64,000 nt of DNA from Mycobacterium sp. AT1. Lineage in GTDB: Bacteria > Actinomycetota > Actinomycetes > Mycobacteriales > Mycobacteriaceae. Numbering within the stretch: the first letter of the stretch is position 1; each line of letters opens with the position of its first letter. Of this stretch, positions 1 through 8,118 are shown one piece after another. The translations under genes were made by a program, and so were the position numbers. The notes under the pieces were generated by a model, which did not search any database, was not told where the DNA came from, and worked only from the letters and a program-made list of their open reading frames with translations. The stretch is from positions 148,865 through 212,864 of the forward strand of contig NZ_MVOC01000002.1 of the NCBI RefSeq assembly GCF_002043095.1, written 5' to 3'.

Positions 1-2
1 AG

Positions 3-311
3 GACCTGTACCAAATCGTCAGTGAGTCGATCCAGAATGCGGTCAAACACGCCGCACCGGAACACGTCGACGTCGACGTGCGCCCATCGGCGAACGGCGA
101 AGTGGACGTCATCGTCGATGATGACGGAAGCGGCCTGGGCACGGTCACCGATGCCCGCAGCGGTTACGGCCTCACGTCCATGCGAGACCGGGTGCATCGA
201 TGGTCGGGGTCACTGCAGGTCGCCCCCCTCGGTGACGGCGCGGGCACGCGGGTGTCTGCCCACCTGGTAGCTCCCCCGCCGCAAGCCGACCAGTCGCGGC
301 ATCGCTCATGA
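3..311 (+). CDS. Sensor histidine kinase, C-terminal ATPase part (partial)
   Basis: The window opens inside this gene, so only about 102 C-terminal residues are seen. They carry an N-box-like stretch (YQIVSESIQNAVKHA), a G1 box (DDDGSGLG) and a G2-like stretch (GYGLTSMRDRV), the order found in the HATPase domain of NarX/DegS-type kinases. The stop codon overlaps the next start in an ATGA junction. The cognate response regulator follows directly, so the two form a two-component system. The sensor domain lies outside the window and the signal cannot be inferred. Confidence 0.85.
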   Translation, partial: DLYQIVSESIQNAVKHAAPEHVDVDVRPSANGEVDVIVDDDGSGLGTVTDARSGYGLTSMRDRVHRWSGSLQVAPLGDGAGTRVSAHLVAPPPQADQSRHRS

Positions 312-976
312 CACCAGACGAGCAGCGCGGGCCGATTCGGGTCTTGACGGTTGACGACCACGCAGTCGTCAGACGCGGGATCATGAGCTTCCTTGCCTCG
401 ATCGAGGACATCGAGGCAATTGGCGAGGCGGGGGATGGCCAGGAGGCTCTGGAGAAGCTCAGTGCGTTCGCCGCTCATGGCCAGCTACCCGATGTGGTCC
501 TGCTGGATCTGAAGATGCCGAAGATGGACGGCGTTGAGACGGCACAAGAGATTTCTCGACGATTTCCCTCGGTGAGGATCGTCGTGCTGACCAGCTTTGG
601 CGAGATCGAACGTGTCCACGCGGCACTGGAGAACGGCGCCGCCGGTTACCTGCTCAAAGATGCCGACCCGTCCGAAGTGGAAGCTGCGATCCGCGCCTCG
701 ACACGCGACGAAGTTTTTCTCGATGCCGCTGTAGCGCGTCAACTCACTCACCAGATGGTAGCTCCTGCAATGGGTTTGGGCTCATTGAGCATCCGCGAAA
801 GAGATGTTCTCGTGTTGGTCGGACGCGGCCTGTCCAATAAAGCAATAGCGATCGAGCTCACCATCAGCGAACGGACCGCACGTACCCACGTCAGCAACCT
901 TCTGGCCAAGTTGCACTTGACTTCTCGGACGCAGGCCGCGCTGTTGGCGGTGCGCGAGGGGCTGGTCCAGCCGTGA
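308..976 (+). CDS. NarL/LuxR-family response regulator
   Basis: This 222-residue protein is a DNA-binding response regulator. The receiver domain covers about residues 10-125, with the acidic pair D16-D17, the likely phosphoacceptor Asp67 in VVLLDLKMPKMDG, and a conserved Lys117. A LuxR-type helix-turn-helix covers about 155-220 (SIRERDVLVLVGRGLSNKAIA and ISERTARTHVSNLL). Its start overlaps the end of the kinase gene, which implies translational coupling. Its targets are unknown. The next genes start 218 bp downstream, so they are probably a separate unit. Confidence 0.93.
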   Translation: MTPDEQRGPIRVLTVDDHAVVRRGIMSFLASIEDIEAIGEAGDGQEALEKLSAFAAHGQLPDVVLLDLKMPKMDGVETAQEISRRFPSVRIVVLTSFGEIERVHAALENGAAGYLLKDADPSEVEAAIRASTRDEVFLDAAVARQLTHQMVAPAMGLGSLSIRERDVLVLVGRGLSNKAIAIELTISERTARTHVSNLLAKLHLTSRTQAALLAVREGLVQP

Positions 977-1194
977 GCGGCACCCGGATTCGTATATTCG
1001 GGAGTCTGCAGTCGCTACGTCGAATGTCGCATGGCGCACTGGCCGGATTCACCTCCGAAGAGCAGTCATTGGCGTCTGGGCGCGGGGTTGCCCCGCAGCT
1101 AGCTTTGTAGTGTGTGAACCAAAACCCGACCTGGTTCGGACATTGCCGCAGACGTCCTGCTTGCGGCAGCCCGCAATTCGCCTGAAAGCTTGAG
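977..1194 (+). other. Intergenic leader before purU with two hairpins
   Basis: This 218-bp gap holds a GC-rich perfect stem, GCGGGG at 1082-1087 and CCCCGC at 1091-1096 with a 3-nt loop, that could end the upstream operon although no U-run follows. A second stem, GCCGCA at 1145-1150 with TGCGGC at 1162-1167, lies about 30 bp before the purU start and would sit in its 5' leader. I do not recognise a known riboswitch here. Confidence 0.35.
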
Positions 1195-2055
1195 ATGATG
1201 CCCTCTTCGTACACGGTGAAATTCACGTGTCCCGACAAACCCGGAATCGTCAGCCGGGTCACGGCTGCGCTGGTCCGCATCGGGGCGAACATCCTCGACG
1301 CCCAACAGTTCAACGACACGCTCAATCATCAGTTCTTTTGCCGCATCGAGTTCGAGGTCCCGAGCGGCGTCAGCGGGACACAGGTCTCGGAGAACGTGGA
1401 GGAAAGCCTTACGCCGCTAGCCGCCCGCTGGTCGATGACGAGCCAATCCGATCGTACGCGGGTGCTGCTGATGGCATCCAAGAGCGACCACTGTCTGGTC
1501 GACTTGTTATACCGCTGGCGCAACGGTGACCTCCCCATGGAGGTCGTCGGTGTGGTTTCAAACCATCCAAGAGATGCGTACGCGCACATCGACTTCAGCG
1601 ACATAGCGTTTCACTACCTGCCCGTGACCGCTCAGACGAAGGGTGAGCAGGAGGCCAAACTCATTGGCATCATTGAAGAACACGGTGTTCAGCTGGTCGT
1701 CCTAGCTCGATACATGCAGATCCTGTCCGACGATCTCACCAGATATCTCGATGGTCGCTGCATCAACATTCACCACTCCTTTCTTCCGGGATTCAAGGGC
1801 GCCAAGCCCTATCACCAAGCACACGCGCGCGGCGTCAAACTCATCGGAGCCACGGCGCATTACGTCACCGCCGATCTGGACGAAGGGCCAATCATCGTTC
1901 AGGATGTGGAGCCGGTGAACCATCGGGACACCCCTGACCGTCTCATTCGCAAGGGGCGAGACATCGAGCAGCGCGTCCTGGCCCGCGCGGTATCGCATCA
2001 CCTCCACGGGCGCGTGCTCGTCAATGGCAGCACCACCGTGGTGTTTCCCGAATGA
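1195..2055 (+). CDS. purU: Formyltetrahydrofolate deformylase
   Basis: PurU hydrolyses 10-formyl-THF to formate and THF. The 286-residue protein has the family layout: an N-terminal ACT domain (about residues 6-80, FTCPDKPGIVSRVTAALVRIGANI) and a formyltransferase-fold domain (about 88-286). The catalytic triad of the fold is visible as Asn191 and His193 in CINIHHSFLPGF and Asp229 in ADLDEGPII. Two ATGs lie in tandem at 1195 and 1198; either could be used. It is followed after 13 bp by folD, and the pair would send methylene-THF carbon to formate. Confidence 0.95.
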   Translation: MMPSSYTVKFTCPDKPGIVSRVTAALVRIGANILDAQQFNDTLNHQFFCRIEFEVPSGVSGTQVSENVEESLTPLAARWSMTSQSDRTRVLLMASKSDHCLVDLLYRWRNGDLPMEVVGVVSNHPRDAYAHIDFSDIAFHYLPVTAQTKGEQEAKLIGIIEEHGVQLVVLARYMQILSDDLTRYLDGRCINIHHSFLPGFKGAKPYHQAHARGVKLIGATAHYVTADLDEGPIIVQDVEPVNHRDTPDRLIRKGRDIEQRVLARAVSHHLHGRVLVNGSTTVVFPE

Positions 2056-2068
2056 CAGGTGACCGTTG

Positions 2069-2977
2069 ATGTCGTCGAACGCACGCGACACCTGGCGATT
2101 GCCGCTGTCCCAGACCTATGTTCTCGACGGGAAGTACACTGCGAGGGCAATCAAGGACGAGTTGCGTATCCGCGTAAATGACCTGTGCAGTAGAGGTATT
2201 CGCCCCGGACTGGGCACGGTGTTGGTCGGACGGGATCCTGGAAGCGTTTCCTATGTCAACGGCAAGCACCGAGACTGCGCAGATGTCGGCATCAAGTCGA
2301 TCGCGGTGGAGTTGCCTGCCGACGCCACCGAGGCCGACGTGCTACGCGCGGTGCACGAGTTGAACTCGAACCCCGAGTGCACCGGCTTCATCGTTCAACT
2401 CCCACTGCCCCAACCCATTCGCCGAGGTGTGATCCTCGAGGCTGTCGACCCCACGAAGGATGCAGACGGCCTTCATCCGATCAATCTGGGCAGGTTGGTG
2501 CTCGGCGAGCCAGGCATTCTGCCGTGTACCCCCCGCGGGATCGTCGAAATGCTTCGCCGGTACTGCATTCCGTTGACGGGCGCTGATGTCGTGGTCCTCG
2601 GGTGTGGGGTGACGGTCGGCCGACCGCTCGGACTCCTACTCACCCGAACTACCGAGAGCGCCACAGTCACCCTGTGCCACGAGGAAACCAAGGATGTCGA
2701 GGCTCACATTTCTCGCGCCGACATCGTCATCGCAGCAGCGGGTTCCGCGTCACTGGTCCGGGCGCAGGACCTGCGACCCGGTGCCGTCGTCCTCGACGTG
2801 GGCATCACGCGAACTGAAGCCGGTTTGGTCGGCGACGTCGCAGCGGACGTCGTCGGTACCGCTGGCTGGCTTGCGCCAATGCCAGGGGGAATCGGACCCA
2901 TGACTCGCGCGATGCTCCTCACCAACATCGTCGAGGCTGCCGAACAGCCGAACCATGCCGGCGCCGTTGCGTCCTAG
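2069..2977 (+). CDS. folD: Methylenetetrahydrofolate dehydrogenase/cyclohydrolase
   Basis: FolD interconverts 5,10-methylene-THF, methenyl-THF and 10-formyl-THF. The 302-residue protein has the catalytic Tyr62 and Lys66 ([10 protein letters not shown]), the folate-binding VQLPLPQP and DGLHP stretches, and the C-terminal [15 protein letters not shown] motif. ATG at 2069 is preferred over the in-frame TTG just before it. The dinucleotide-binding loop reads [10 protein letters not shown]: the Arg found in many homologues (GRS or GRG) is Cys179, which could affect NADP contact. As a purU partner it is probably a specialised second copy, but the rest of the genome is not visible. Confidence 0.93.
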   Translation: MSSNARDTWRLPLSQTYVLDGKYTARAIKDELRIRVNDLCSRGIRPGLGTVLVGRDPGSVSYVNGKHRDCADVGIKSIAVELPADATEADVLRAVHELNSNPECTGFIVQLPLPQPIRRGVILEAVDPTKDADGLHPINLGRLVLGEPGILPCTPRGIVEMLRRYCIPLTGADVVVLGCGVTVGRPLGLLLTRTTESATVTLCHEETKDVEAHISRADIVIAAAGSASLVRAQDLRPGAVVLDVGITRTEAGLVGDVAADVVGTAGWLAPMPGGIGPMTRAMLLTNIVEAAEQPNHAGAVAS

Positions 2978-3055
2978 TGGCGACCCACTGATCTGTGCCT
3001 TCACATCAGTCTGCCGCTGGAGCGCGGCGATACCGCGTGCGAGATCTGCGAATGC

Positions 3056-3349
3056 ATGGTCACACCTCTGGGTCGGCACCGGGAGGGTTGGCTGGACAGA
3101 AACCTGACGCGGCTGCGCTACGGGAAGGCCATTGAGGCGGCCATACGCGCACGTTGGAGCACTGTGGCGCCCAGCACTTTTCGCATCGGCAACGCCCCGC
3201 TGATCACCGAGAGCAGGACGTCGCCGGGCAGCCCGCTGCAATACCGGGCCGGGTCCGCCTACGTCGACGGGATCCTGGCCGACGGCGAGATGTTGCGATT
3301 GTGCCGCCGGAACCCGACCCGCCGACGAACTAACGACCGTGCCCAGTAG
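3056..3349 (+). CDS. Doubtful small ORF
   Basis: A 97-codon frame that I do not recognise. The frame stays open upstream of the ATG and includes a Cys-rich stretch (CEICEC) just before it, so it may be the tail of a decayed gene rather than a gene of its own. The predicted protein ends in an Arg-rich tail, typical of non-coding frames in high-GC DNA. The rest of the 2978-3476 gap contains nothing I can support. Confidence 0.15.
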   Translation: MVTPLGRHREGWLDRNLTRLRYGKAIEAAIRARWSTVAPSTFRIGNAPLITESRTSPGSPLQYRAGSAYVDGILADGEMLRLCRRNPTRRRTNDRAQ

Positions 3350-3476
3350 TTAACGGCGTTCGCGCCATGCGCCGCGGTCCGCTACTGCTGGCCGTCGGCC
3401 AGGTGGAACAGGATCGCCAAGCCGATGAGGACGTCACGTTGTTTGGTCTTCGCGGGGTAGTTCGACACAGGGCGGC

Positions 3477-3689
3477 TCAAAACGGCAAGTCGACGTAACC
3501 GTTGGTGGTGTCGATCTCGTCGTGATTCGACGTTTGCAGTCCCACCGGCTGCTCCGCCTGGGGGTTGGTGCCGAAGGGCAGCAGGGGACTCGTGTCGGCG
3601 CCAGCAATCGGTGCAAGGGCGATCGCAGCCCCTGCTACGGCTACGGCTAGACCTGGGACGATGCGGGTGATGGCGGCGATGATCTTCAT
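3477..3689 (-). CDS. Small secreted protein, mycobacterial type
   Basis: The 70-residue product begins with Lys and a hydrophobic stretch (IVPGLAVAVAGAAIALAP) ending in an Ala-rich site (IAGADTSP), a convincing Sec signal peptide. The mature part is about 40 residues and contains DTSPLLPFGTNPQ and NHDEIDTTNGYVDLPF, wording that resembles small exported proteins I know from mycobacteria. No enzymatic motif or cysteine is present. It stands alone, with open space on both sides. The function is unknown. Confidence 0.7.
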   Translation of the reverse strand: MKIIAAITRIVPGLAVAVAGAAIALAPIAGADTSPLLPFGTNPQAEQPVGLQTSNHDEIDTTNGYVDLPF

Positions 3690-4173
3690 GGGAAGGCTCC
3701 ACTCTGTCGTTCAGTGTTGGTTGCTGACCTCCACCGTGACAGCCGAAGACGATGATCGATTGGTCCCTTTCTGAGGATTTGTTGAAGTGCCGCGCCGCCG
3801 ATTTACGACCCACCTCACGGGGATCGGCGCGGTGCATCATGGGGTGAAGAATGACCCGACGGGCGCATCGAGGTCGTCGCCAGCTCTCGGGGCGAGGGCT
3901 CCGAAGTTCACGCGGGCGAGTCTGCGCCGTGGCCGCCGTGGCCCGGAGCTGACGCCTCAGCCAATGGGTCTCCCGATCGGGCAGGTCGAGCGTCGGCAGC
4001 AGATGCGGGCGGAGCCGGCACACGAGATGTGCACGCCCGTCGCCAATCTCGACGTCAACCTGGGGCGATGAAGGACAGGCGTTGCCAAGGGACTGGCCGA
4101 AGGGCACGACGTCGTCGTCGACGAGCGCAACCGCGATGGCGGCGGCACTGGCGGTGGTGACGCCCCGGCGAGC
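3690..4173. other. Gap of about 480 bp without a supported gene
   Basis: The first part should hold the promoter of the small secreted protein on the minus strand. The open frames across the rest (for example 3787-4071 plus) give Arg-rich, low-complexity products with no recognisable motif. A stretch near 4080-4140 reads GVAKGLAEGHDVVVDERNRD in one plus frame, faintly like a dinucleotide-binding enzyme, and could be gene debris. I do not call a gene. Confidence 0.4.
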
Positions 4174-4683
4174 CTACGAGAGCGGCTTCGGGGTGAAGGT
4201 CATGACGGGAATCGACCTGGCCTTGGCGCCCGCGACCTCTTCATACTTGGCATATGGACCTGGTGCAGCTTTCGCTAGTCCAAAGATGCGGTCGCGTTCT
4301 TCGCCATAGATCTCTTCAGCCACGAACTGACCCCTGATCCCACGGCCAAACAGTTCGACGACCGGGTTCTCCTTGACATTGTAGTACCAGGCGGGATTGC
4401 GGGATGATCCAAAATTGCTGGCTATCAACACGACTCGGCCTTGCTCGGTAAAGTACACCAGCGCACTGGTGCGAGCGATGCCCGATTTGGCGCCAACGTG
4501 GGTCAAGAGCAGAGCAGGAAAGGGCCATACGCACGAACACCTTCCGCCGCTGAGCCGTATGAGCGTCGGGTCGATCCGAGCGCCGAGGCCTCGGACGAAG
4601 CGAGTGCCAAGCGGCGTGACAGCGAACCGGGCAACAGCGCGATGCGTGAGTGAATTGCTAAGGCCGGAATCGGGGATCGACAT
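4174..4683 (-). CDS. Ddn-like nitroreductase family protein (F420/quinone type)
   Basis: The 169-residue protein belongs to the deazaflavin-dependent nitroreductase (Ddn/DUF385) family of split-barrel enzymes, which are expanded in mycobacteria and often use F420H2. Family signatures are GAKSGIARTSALVYF, VLIASNFGSSRNPAWYYNVKENPVVEL and the closing YEEVAGAKARSIPVMTFTP. I chose the ATG at 4683 because GGAGG lies a few bases upstream; longer in-frame starts up to 4776 lack this. It is divergent from the ComA-like gene. The substrate is unknown. Confidence 0.85.
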   Translation of the reverse strand: MSIPDSGLSNSLTHRAVARFAVTPLGTRFVRGLGARIDPTLIRLSGGRCSCVWPFPALLLTHVGAKSGIARTSALVYFTEQGRVVLIASNFGSSRNPAWYYNVKENPVVELFGRGIRGQFVAEEIYGEERDRIFGLAKAAPGPYAKYEEVAGAKARSIPVMTFTPKPLS

Positions 4684-4870
4684 GTGCACCTCCATGAGTA
4701 GTTGACTCTGGAAACGTCGTCCAGTCCCGGTTCGTTTCAATCCTTGGCGACTTCGCAGGTACGTGACAGCCCGCAATCAGCTCGGTCACGCCCGGGCGGA
4801 TCCTTGGCGAGCTGGGCCCCAAACTCGGCAAGCTCGCCCCGATTCCGCATGCGAGTGTTTCGTCTGGCGT

Positions 4871-4904
4871 AACGGTTTTTCAATACCATGGTTGAAAACT
4901 AACC
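4871..4904. promoter_or_regulatory. Inverted repeat upstream of the ComA-like gene
   Basis: TTTTCAA at 4877-4883 and TTGAAAA at 4892-4898 form a perfect 7-bp inverted repeat with an 8-bp spacer in the divergent region between the Ddn-like gene and the ComA-like gene. The left arm lies in AACGGTTTTTCAA, and a similar AAACGGTTTTGCA occurs near 8041-8053. The IclR regulator encoded at 7187-8017 is a reasonable candidate binder. Confidence 0.45.
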
Positions 4905-4922
4905 TCCGGATCGAGAGCTTCC

Positions 4923-5798
4923 GTGTTCGCGGAGGCGTTAGTCCAGTCGAAGGTGGATCAAGCAGTGACGTACGAAGATTCCGAACTCGCGTTCAGCCAG
5001 GTCGTCCCAATCAGCATGCCGGCTCCCAAACCACGGGACATCGGCCTCACCGAGGTCCGCACCGCTGCCAGGTCCCTCGAGGATGTTCGCGGTTATGTCG
5101 AGACACTCGGTCCCTATCTGGACAGCGTGAAGTGGACGGCGGGAACTCAGCGACTACTCACGCGTGGACGGGTGCGGGAGATCAACCAGTATTTGCACAG
5201 TCATGCCATCGAAGTCTCCTCCGGCGGCCTCATCGAATCCGTCATGCCGTTCGGCGTCGAGGCCGTCCGCCGGTTCATCGACGAGTCCAGTGATCTCGGC
5301 TTCGACATCATCGAGATCTCCTCTGCGGGTGTGGCGATCTCCGTCGACGACAAATGCCGAATCGTCAAGGCCGTCCTCGACGCCGGGCTCAAGCCCAAAC
5401 CCGAGGTCACGGCCTGGGCACCCGGCGATCGTGGCGCCGTCAGTGTCGACAAGGCGGTGCACGAGGCCGAATCAGTGCTGGCCGCAGGGGCATGGAAGGT
5501 GATGATCGAGGAGGACGGCATCTTCAGCACGGCCAACTCGGGCAATGCCTCCGACACCTGGAATCGCGATCTGGTGTGGCGGTTGGCCGCTCGCATCCCG
5601 CAACAGTCTCTGTTCTGGGAAGCCAGCTCAGTGGAGATCGCGTTGTGGTTGATCAACGCCTTCGGGCCGGACGTCAACTTGTTCAGCGGCGACGAACACC
5701 TCGGTTACATCGCATCGTTTCGGGCCGGTGCGTTCGTCACCCACACCGCCGCGATGCGCCCTGACGCGTCACGAGGCCGTGTCGAGAGCACGGCATAG
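4923..5798 (+). CDS. Phosphosulfolactate synthase (ComA)-family protein
   Basis: A 291-residue TIM-barrel-type protein that I place in the ComA family (PF02679). Characterised archaeal members add sulfite to phosphoenolpyruvate; bacterial homologues mostly have no proven role. Supporting segments are KPRDIGLTEVRT, DSVKWTAGTQRLL, SSGGLIESVMP, DIIEISSAGVAI and KVMIEEDGIF. The first GTG is used here; an internal GTG at 4965 has a better-placed GGTGGA and may be the true start. It is followed after 3 bp by an alpha/beta hydrolase and then by an IclR gene, so the three form one operon. The reaction in this setting is not predictable. Confidence 0.75.
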   Translation: MFAEALVQSKVDQAVTYEDSELAFSQVVPISMPAPKPRDIGLTEVRTAARSLEDVRGYVETLGPYLDSVKWTAGTQRLLTRGRVREINQYLHSHAIEVSSGGLIESVMPFGVEAVRRFIDESSDLGFDIIEISSAGVAISVDDKCRIVKAVLDAGLKPKPEVTAWAPGDRGAVSVDKAVHEAESVLAAGAWKVMIEEDGIFSTANSGNASDTWNRDLVWRLAARIPQQSLFWEASSVEIALWLINAFGPDVNLFSGDEHLGYIASFRAGAFVTHTAAMRPDASRGRVESTA

Positions 5799-5801
5799 GA
5801 A

Positions 5802-7190
5802 GTGGTTACGACACGTCGGCCAGGACAGAGGTCCACGCCGCCCGAGATCGAAGGGCCGATGACCGGAGGCCGCCATGGCTGGCCGTTCGGCGCGTGCGTC
5901 GACGATCTGCAGAAGTTCGGATATACCGAGGAGGAATACTTCCTGTCGGGCAACGCAGTCCGCTATCGCCCGACGTCTGCTCTGACTTTCGATGGACGAT
6001 GGTCGGTTCGCGCAGACAGTGCTGCGCCGTTTCGGACCCGGGTGCTGGTGCGCCGCCCCCTTGACCCGAGTCGGTTCTCGGGTCTGGTCGTGGTCGAGTG
6101 GGCCAACGTGTCCGCAGGATATGAGATCAGCTTCGCGGTGCCGCCGAGCCTCTACTCCGGCCATGCCTACGTCGCGGTCTCGACGCAACCGCACGGCGTT
6201 CATGGATTCCCCTCCCGCCCAGAGGGTCTCACCGCCTGGGATCCGCCACGCTACGGCCGGTTGTTGGTATCCGACGATGCCGTCGGCTACGACATCTTCA
6301 CCCAAGCCGCAAGGCTTCTTCGTGCCCCTGACGGCTCGCCGTTGCTGGGTGGGCTGCGGGCTCGGCAGCTCATCGGTGTCGGAGCGTCTCAATCCGGCAC
6401 GCGGATTCTCGCTTACCTCAACGCAGTCCAGCCAATTGAACAGGTTTTCGACGCGTTCATGCCGCTGATTTGTGCGGGCAGAAGCGCCGACTTCGAGCCC
6501 GAGGCGGCCCACCCGGACACCGGCGCCGGCGCTCGTGGACACAGCCGGGCCGTACCGGTTCGCGTTCGCGATGACGTCAGCACTCGCACGCTGGTGCTCA
6601 ACACCGAAACCGAGGCAGCCGAGTACGCGCCCCTACGCCAGCCCGACTCCGACGTGATCTGTTCCTGGGAAGTCGCCGGCGCTTCCCACGGCCCGGCACC
6701 GCAGTTGGAGGCAGTGAACGCCATCGTCACTCGCGATGGGCTCACTCCGCCGCGCTGGTCCGCCGGCAGGCCAAGCGAGGTCCCGTGGTTGCCCACCTTC
6801 GACGCCGCCGTCGGCCACGTTCACCGGTGGATCACCGACGGACTCGCCCCACCGACTCAACCCCCGCTGGCGGTCCGCACAGATGTAACCCTCCTTCGCG
6901 ACGAGTACGGCAACGCACGCGGCGGCATTCGCCTGCCCGAGCTCGAAGTTCCTACCGCGACCTACCGGGGATCGGACACCGGCGCCGAACTGGCAGGTAG
7001 CACCACGCCATTCACGGCGGACACTTTGACCCAGCTCTACCCCACCCACCGCCACTACGTGGAAAAGGTGCGGGCTGCCGCAGCCGCGGCAATGGACGCA
7101 GGGGTGATCCTGCCCCGGCGGGCCGAGGAGTACGTGCGGCAGGCCGAGCGCGCCCCGATACCGCCCGGTGCCGATACGTTGTCCCGGTGA
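5802..7190 (+). CDS. Alpha/beta hydrolase domain protein (PF20091 type)
   Basis: The 462-residue protein matches the large alpha/beta hydrolase family with starts such as FGYTEEEYFLSGNA followed by TRVLVRRP...VVVEWANVSAG. The nucleophile elbow reads GVGASQSGTRIL, giving a likely catalytic Ser. A C-terminal block ARGGIRLPELEVPTATYRG is shared with the second family member at 8119-9483. No signal peptide is seen, so it is probably cytoplasmic. The start is a GTG 3 bp after the ComA-like stop. Substrates of this family are poorly known; an ester or lactone is likely but unproven. Confidence 0.8.
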   Translation: MVTTRRPGQRSTPPEIEGPMTGGRHGWPFGACVDDLQKFGYTEEEYFLSGNAVRYRPTSALTFDGRWSVRADSAAPFRTRVLVRRPLDPSRFSGLVVVEWANVSAGYEISFAVPPSLYSGHAYVAVSTQPHGVHGFPSRPEGLTAWDPPRYGRLLVSDDAVGYDIFTQAARLLRAPDGSPLLGGLRARQLIGVGASQSGTRILAYLNAVQPIEQVFDAFMPLICAGRSADFEPEAAHPDTGAGARGHSRAVPVRVRDDVSTRTLVLNTETEAAEYAPLRQPDSDVICSWEVAGASHGPAPQLEAVNAIVTRDGLTPPRWSAGRPSEVPWLPTFDAAVGHVHRWITDGLAPPTQPPLAVRTDVTLLRDEYGNARGGIRLPELEVPTATYRGSDTGAELAGSTTPFTADTLTQLYPTHRHYVEKVRAAAAAAMDAGVILPRRAEEYVRQAERAPIPPGADTLSR

Positions 7191-8017
7191 CCGATACGGC
7201 CGGCGCACCGAGGCGCCCAACCAGTGACTATCACGTAACCGCGCTGGCCCGAGGGTTGGCAGTGCTCGACACTTTCGGTCCAGATCGTCGTGAGTTGAGT
7301 CTGCGGGAGCTGGCTGACGCCGCAGGCGTGACCCCCGCCAGTGCCTTTCGCATCGGCTTTACCCTGGTGGAGGCAGGTTATCTGATCCGCAACACGGCGA
7401 CGAAGGGCTACCGGCTCGGCCCGCGCACGTTGTCCCTCGGTTTACAGACGTTGTCGGCGATGACCCTGCCTGAACTCGCCGAGCCGTATCTGACCGAACT
7501 GCGTGACACGACCGACGAGACGATCAAGATGGCCGTCCCGGCCCAAGGCGATGTGGTGATCGTCGCCCGGTTGGCGTCACTGTCGCACCCGACGACGGGG
7601 TCCTACATCGGAGCGCGGACGCCTGCGCCCATCTCGTCGCTGGGACGGGCGGTGTTGGCATGGGAGGAGCGGTCGACGATCGACGCCGTGCTCAAGGCAA
7701 CGAAGGCGCACCGTCTGACGCCCCGGGCTTTGCCGAAAAGTGCTCTGCGGCTGGAGTTGAAGGCCACCAGGGCGCGCGGATACGCGCTGAACGATCAAGG
7801 CACGACCATGGAGCATCGTTCGGCCGGTGCGCCGATACTGAGTTCTGAGGGACATCCGATCGGGTCGATCAACATCTCGGTGTCCGTCCAGCGCGTCACT
7901 CTGGCGGAGTTGGAACGACGCCTGGTCCCCCATCTGGTTGGGACTGCGGCGGCGATCAGTGCGCTGGTGCCTCCGGGCATCGAGGGTGCGGGACGCCTCC
8001 ATCCACACCCTAATTAG
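7187..8017 (+). CDS. IclR-family transcriptional regulator
   Basis: This 276-residue regulator has an N-terminal winged helix (about residues 18-85, LAVLDTFGPDRRELSLRELADAAGVTPASAFRIGFTL) and a C-terminal IclR effector domain (about 90-260). Its GTG overlaps the stop of the upstream hydrolase (GTGA), so it is translated with it. Palindromes lie before the ComA-like gene and immediately downstream of this gene, before the second hydrolase, so local control of both units is the simplest reading. Confidence 0.88.
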   Translation: MTDTAGAPRRPTSDYHVTALARGLAVLDTFGPDRRELSLRELADAAGVTPASAFRIGFTLVEAGYLIRNTATKGYRLGPRTLSLGLQTLSAMTLPELAEPYLTELRDTTDETIKMAVPAQGDVVIVARLASLSHPTTGSYIGARTPAPISSLGRAVLAWEERSTIDAVLKATKAHRLTPRALPKSALRLELKATRARGYALNDQGTTMEHRSAGAPILSSEGHPIGSINISVSVQRVTLAELERRLVPHLVGTAAAISALVPPGIEGAGRLHPHPN

Positions 8018-8028
8018 GATGTGCCCCA

Positions 8029-8055
8029 TTTCGCGATGCGAAACGGTTTTGCATC
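8029..8055. promoter_or_regulatory. Overlapping palindromes before the second hydrolase
   Basis: TTTCGC-GAT-GCGAAA at 8029-8043 is a perfect inverted repeat, and it overlaps a second, longer imperfect one (GATGCGAAA at 8035-8043 against TTTTGCATC at 8047-8055, one mismatch). They lie in the 101-bp gap between iclR and the hydrolase at 8119. This layout fits an IclR-type operator; the binder is inferred from proximity only. Confidence 0.5.
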
Positions 8056-8118
8056 TGTCCCGACGGATACCTAAATGGTTGGTATGAACAACAACTCGCT
8101 TCGCGCCAGGAACTCCAC

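Noticed and set aside
3382..4107. A 241-codon minus-strand frame over the small secreted protein
   Set aside because: The product is low-complexity and Arg/His-rich, while the short frame has a clear signal peptide and a family-like mature part.
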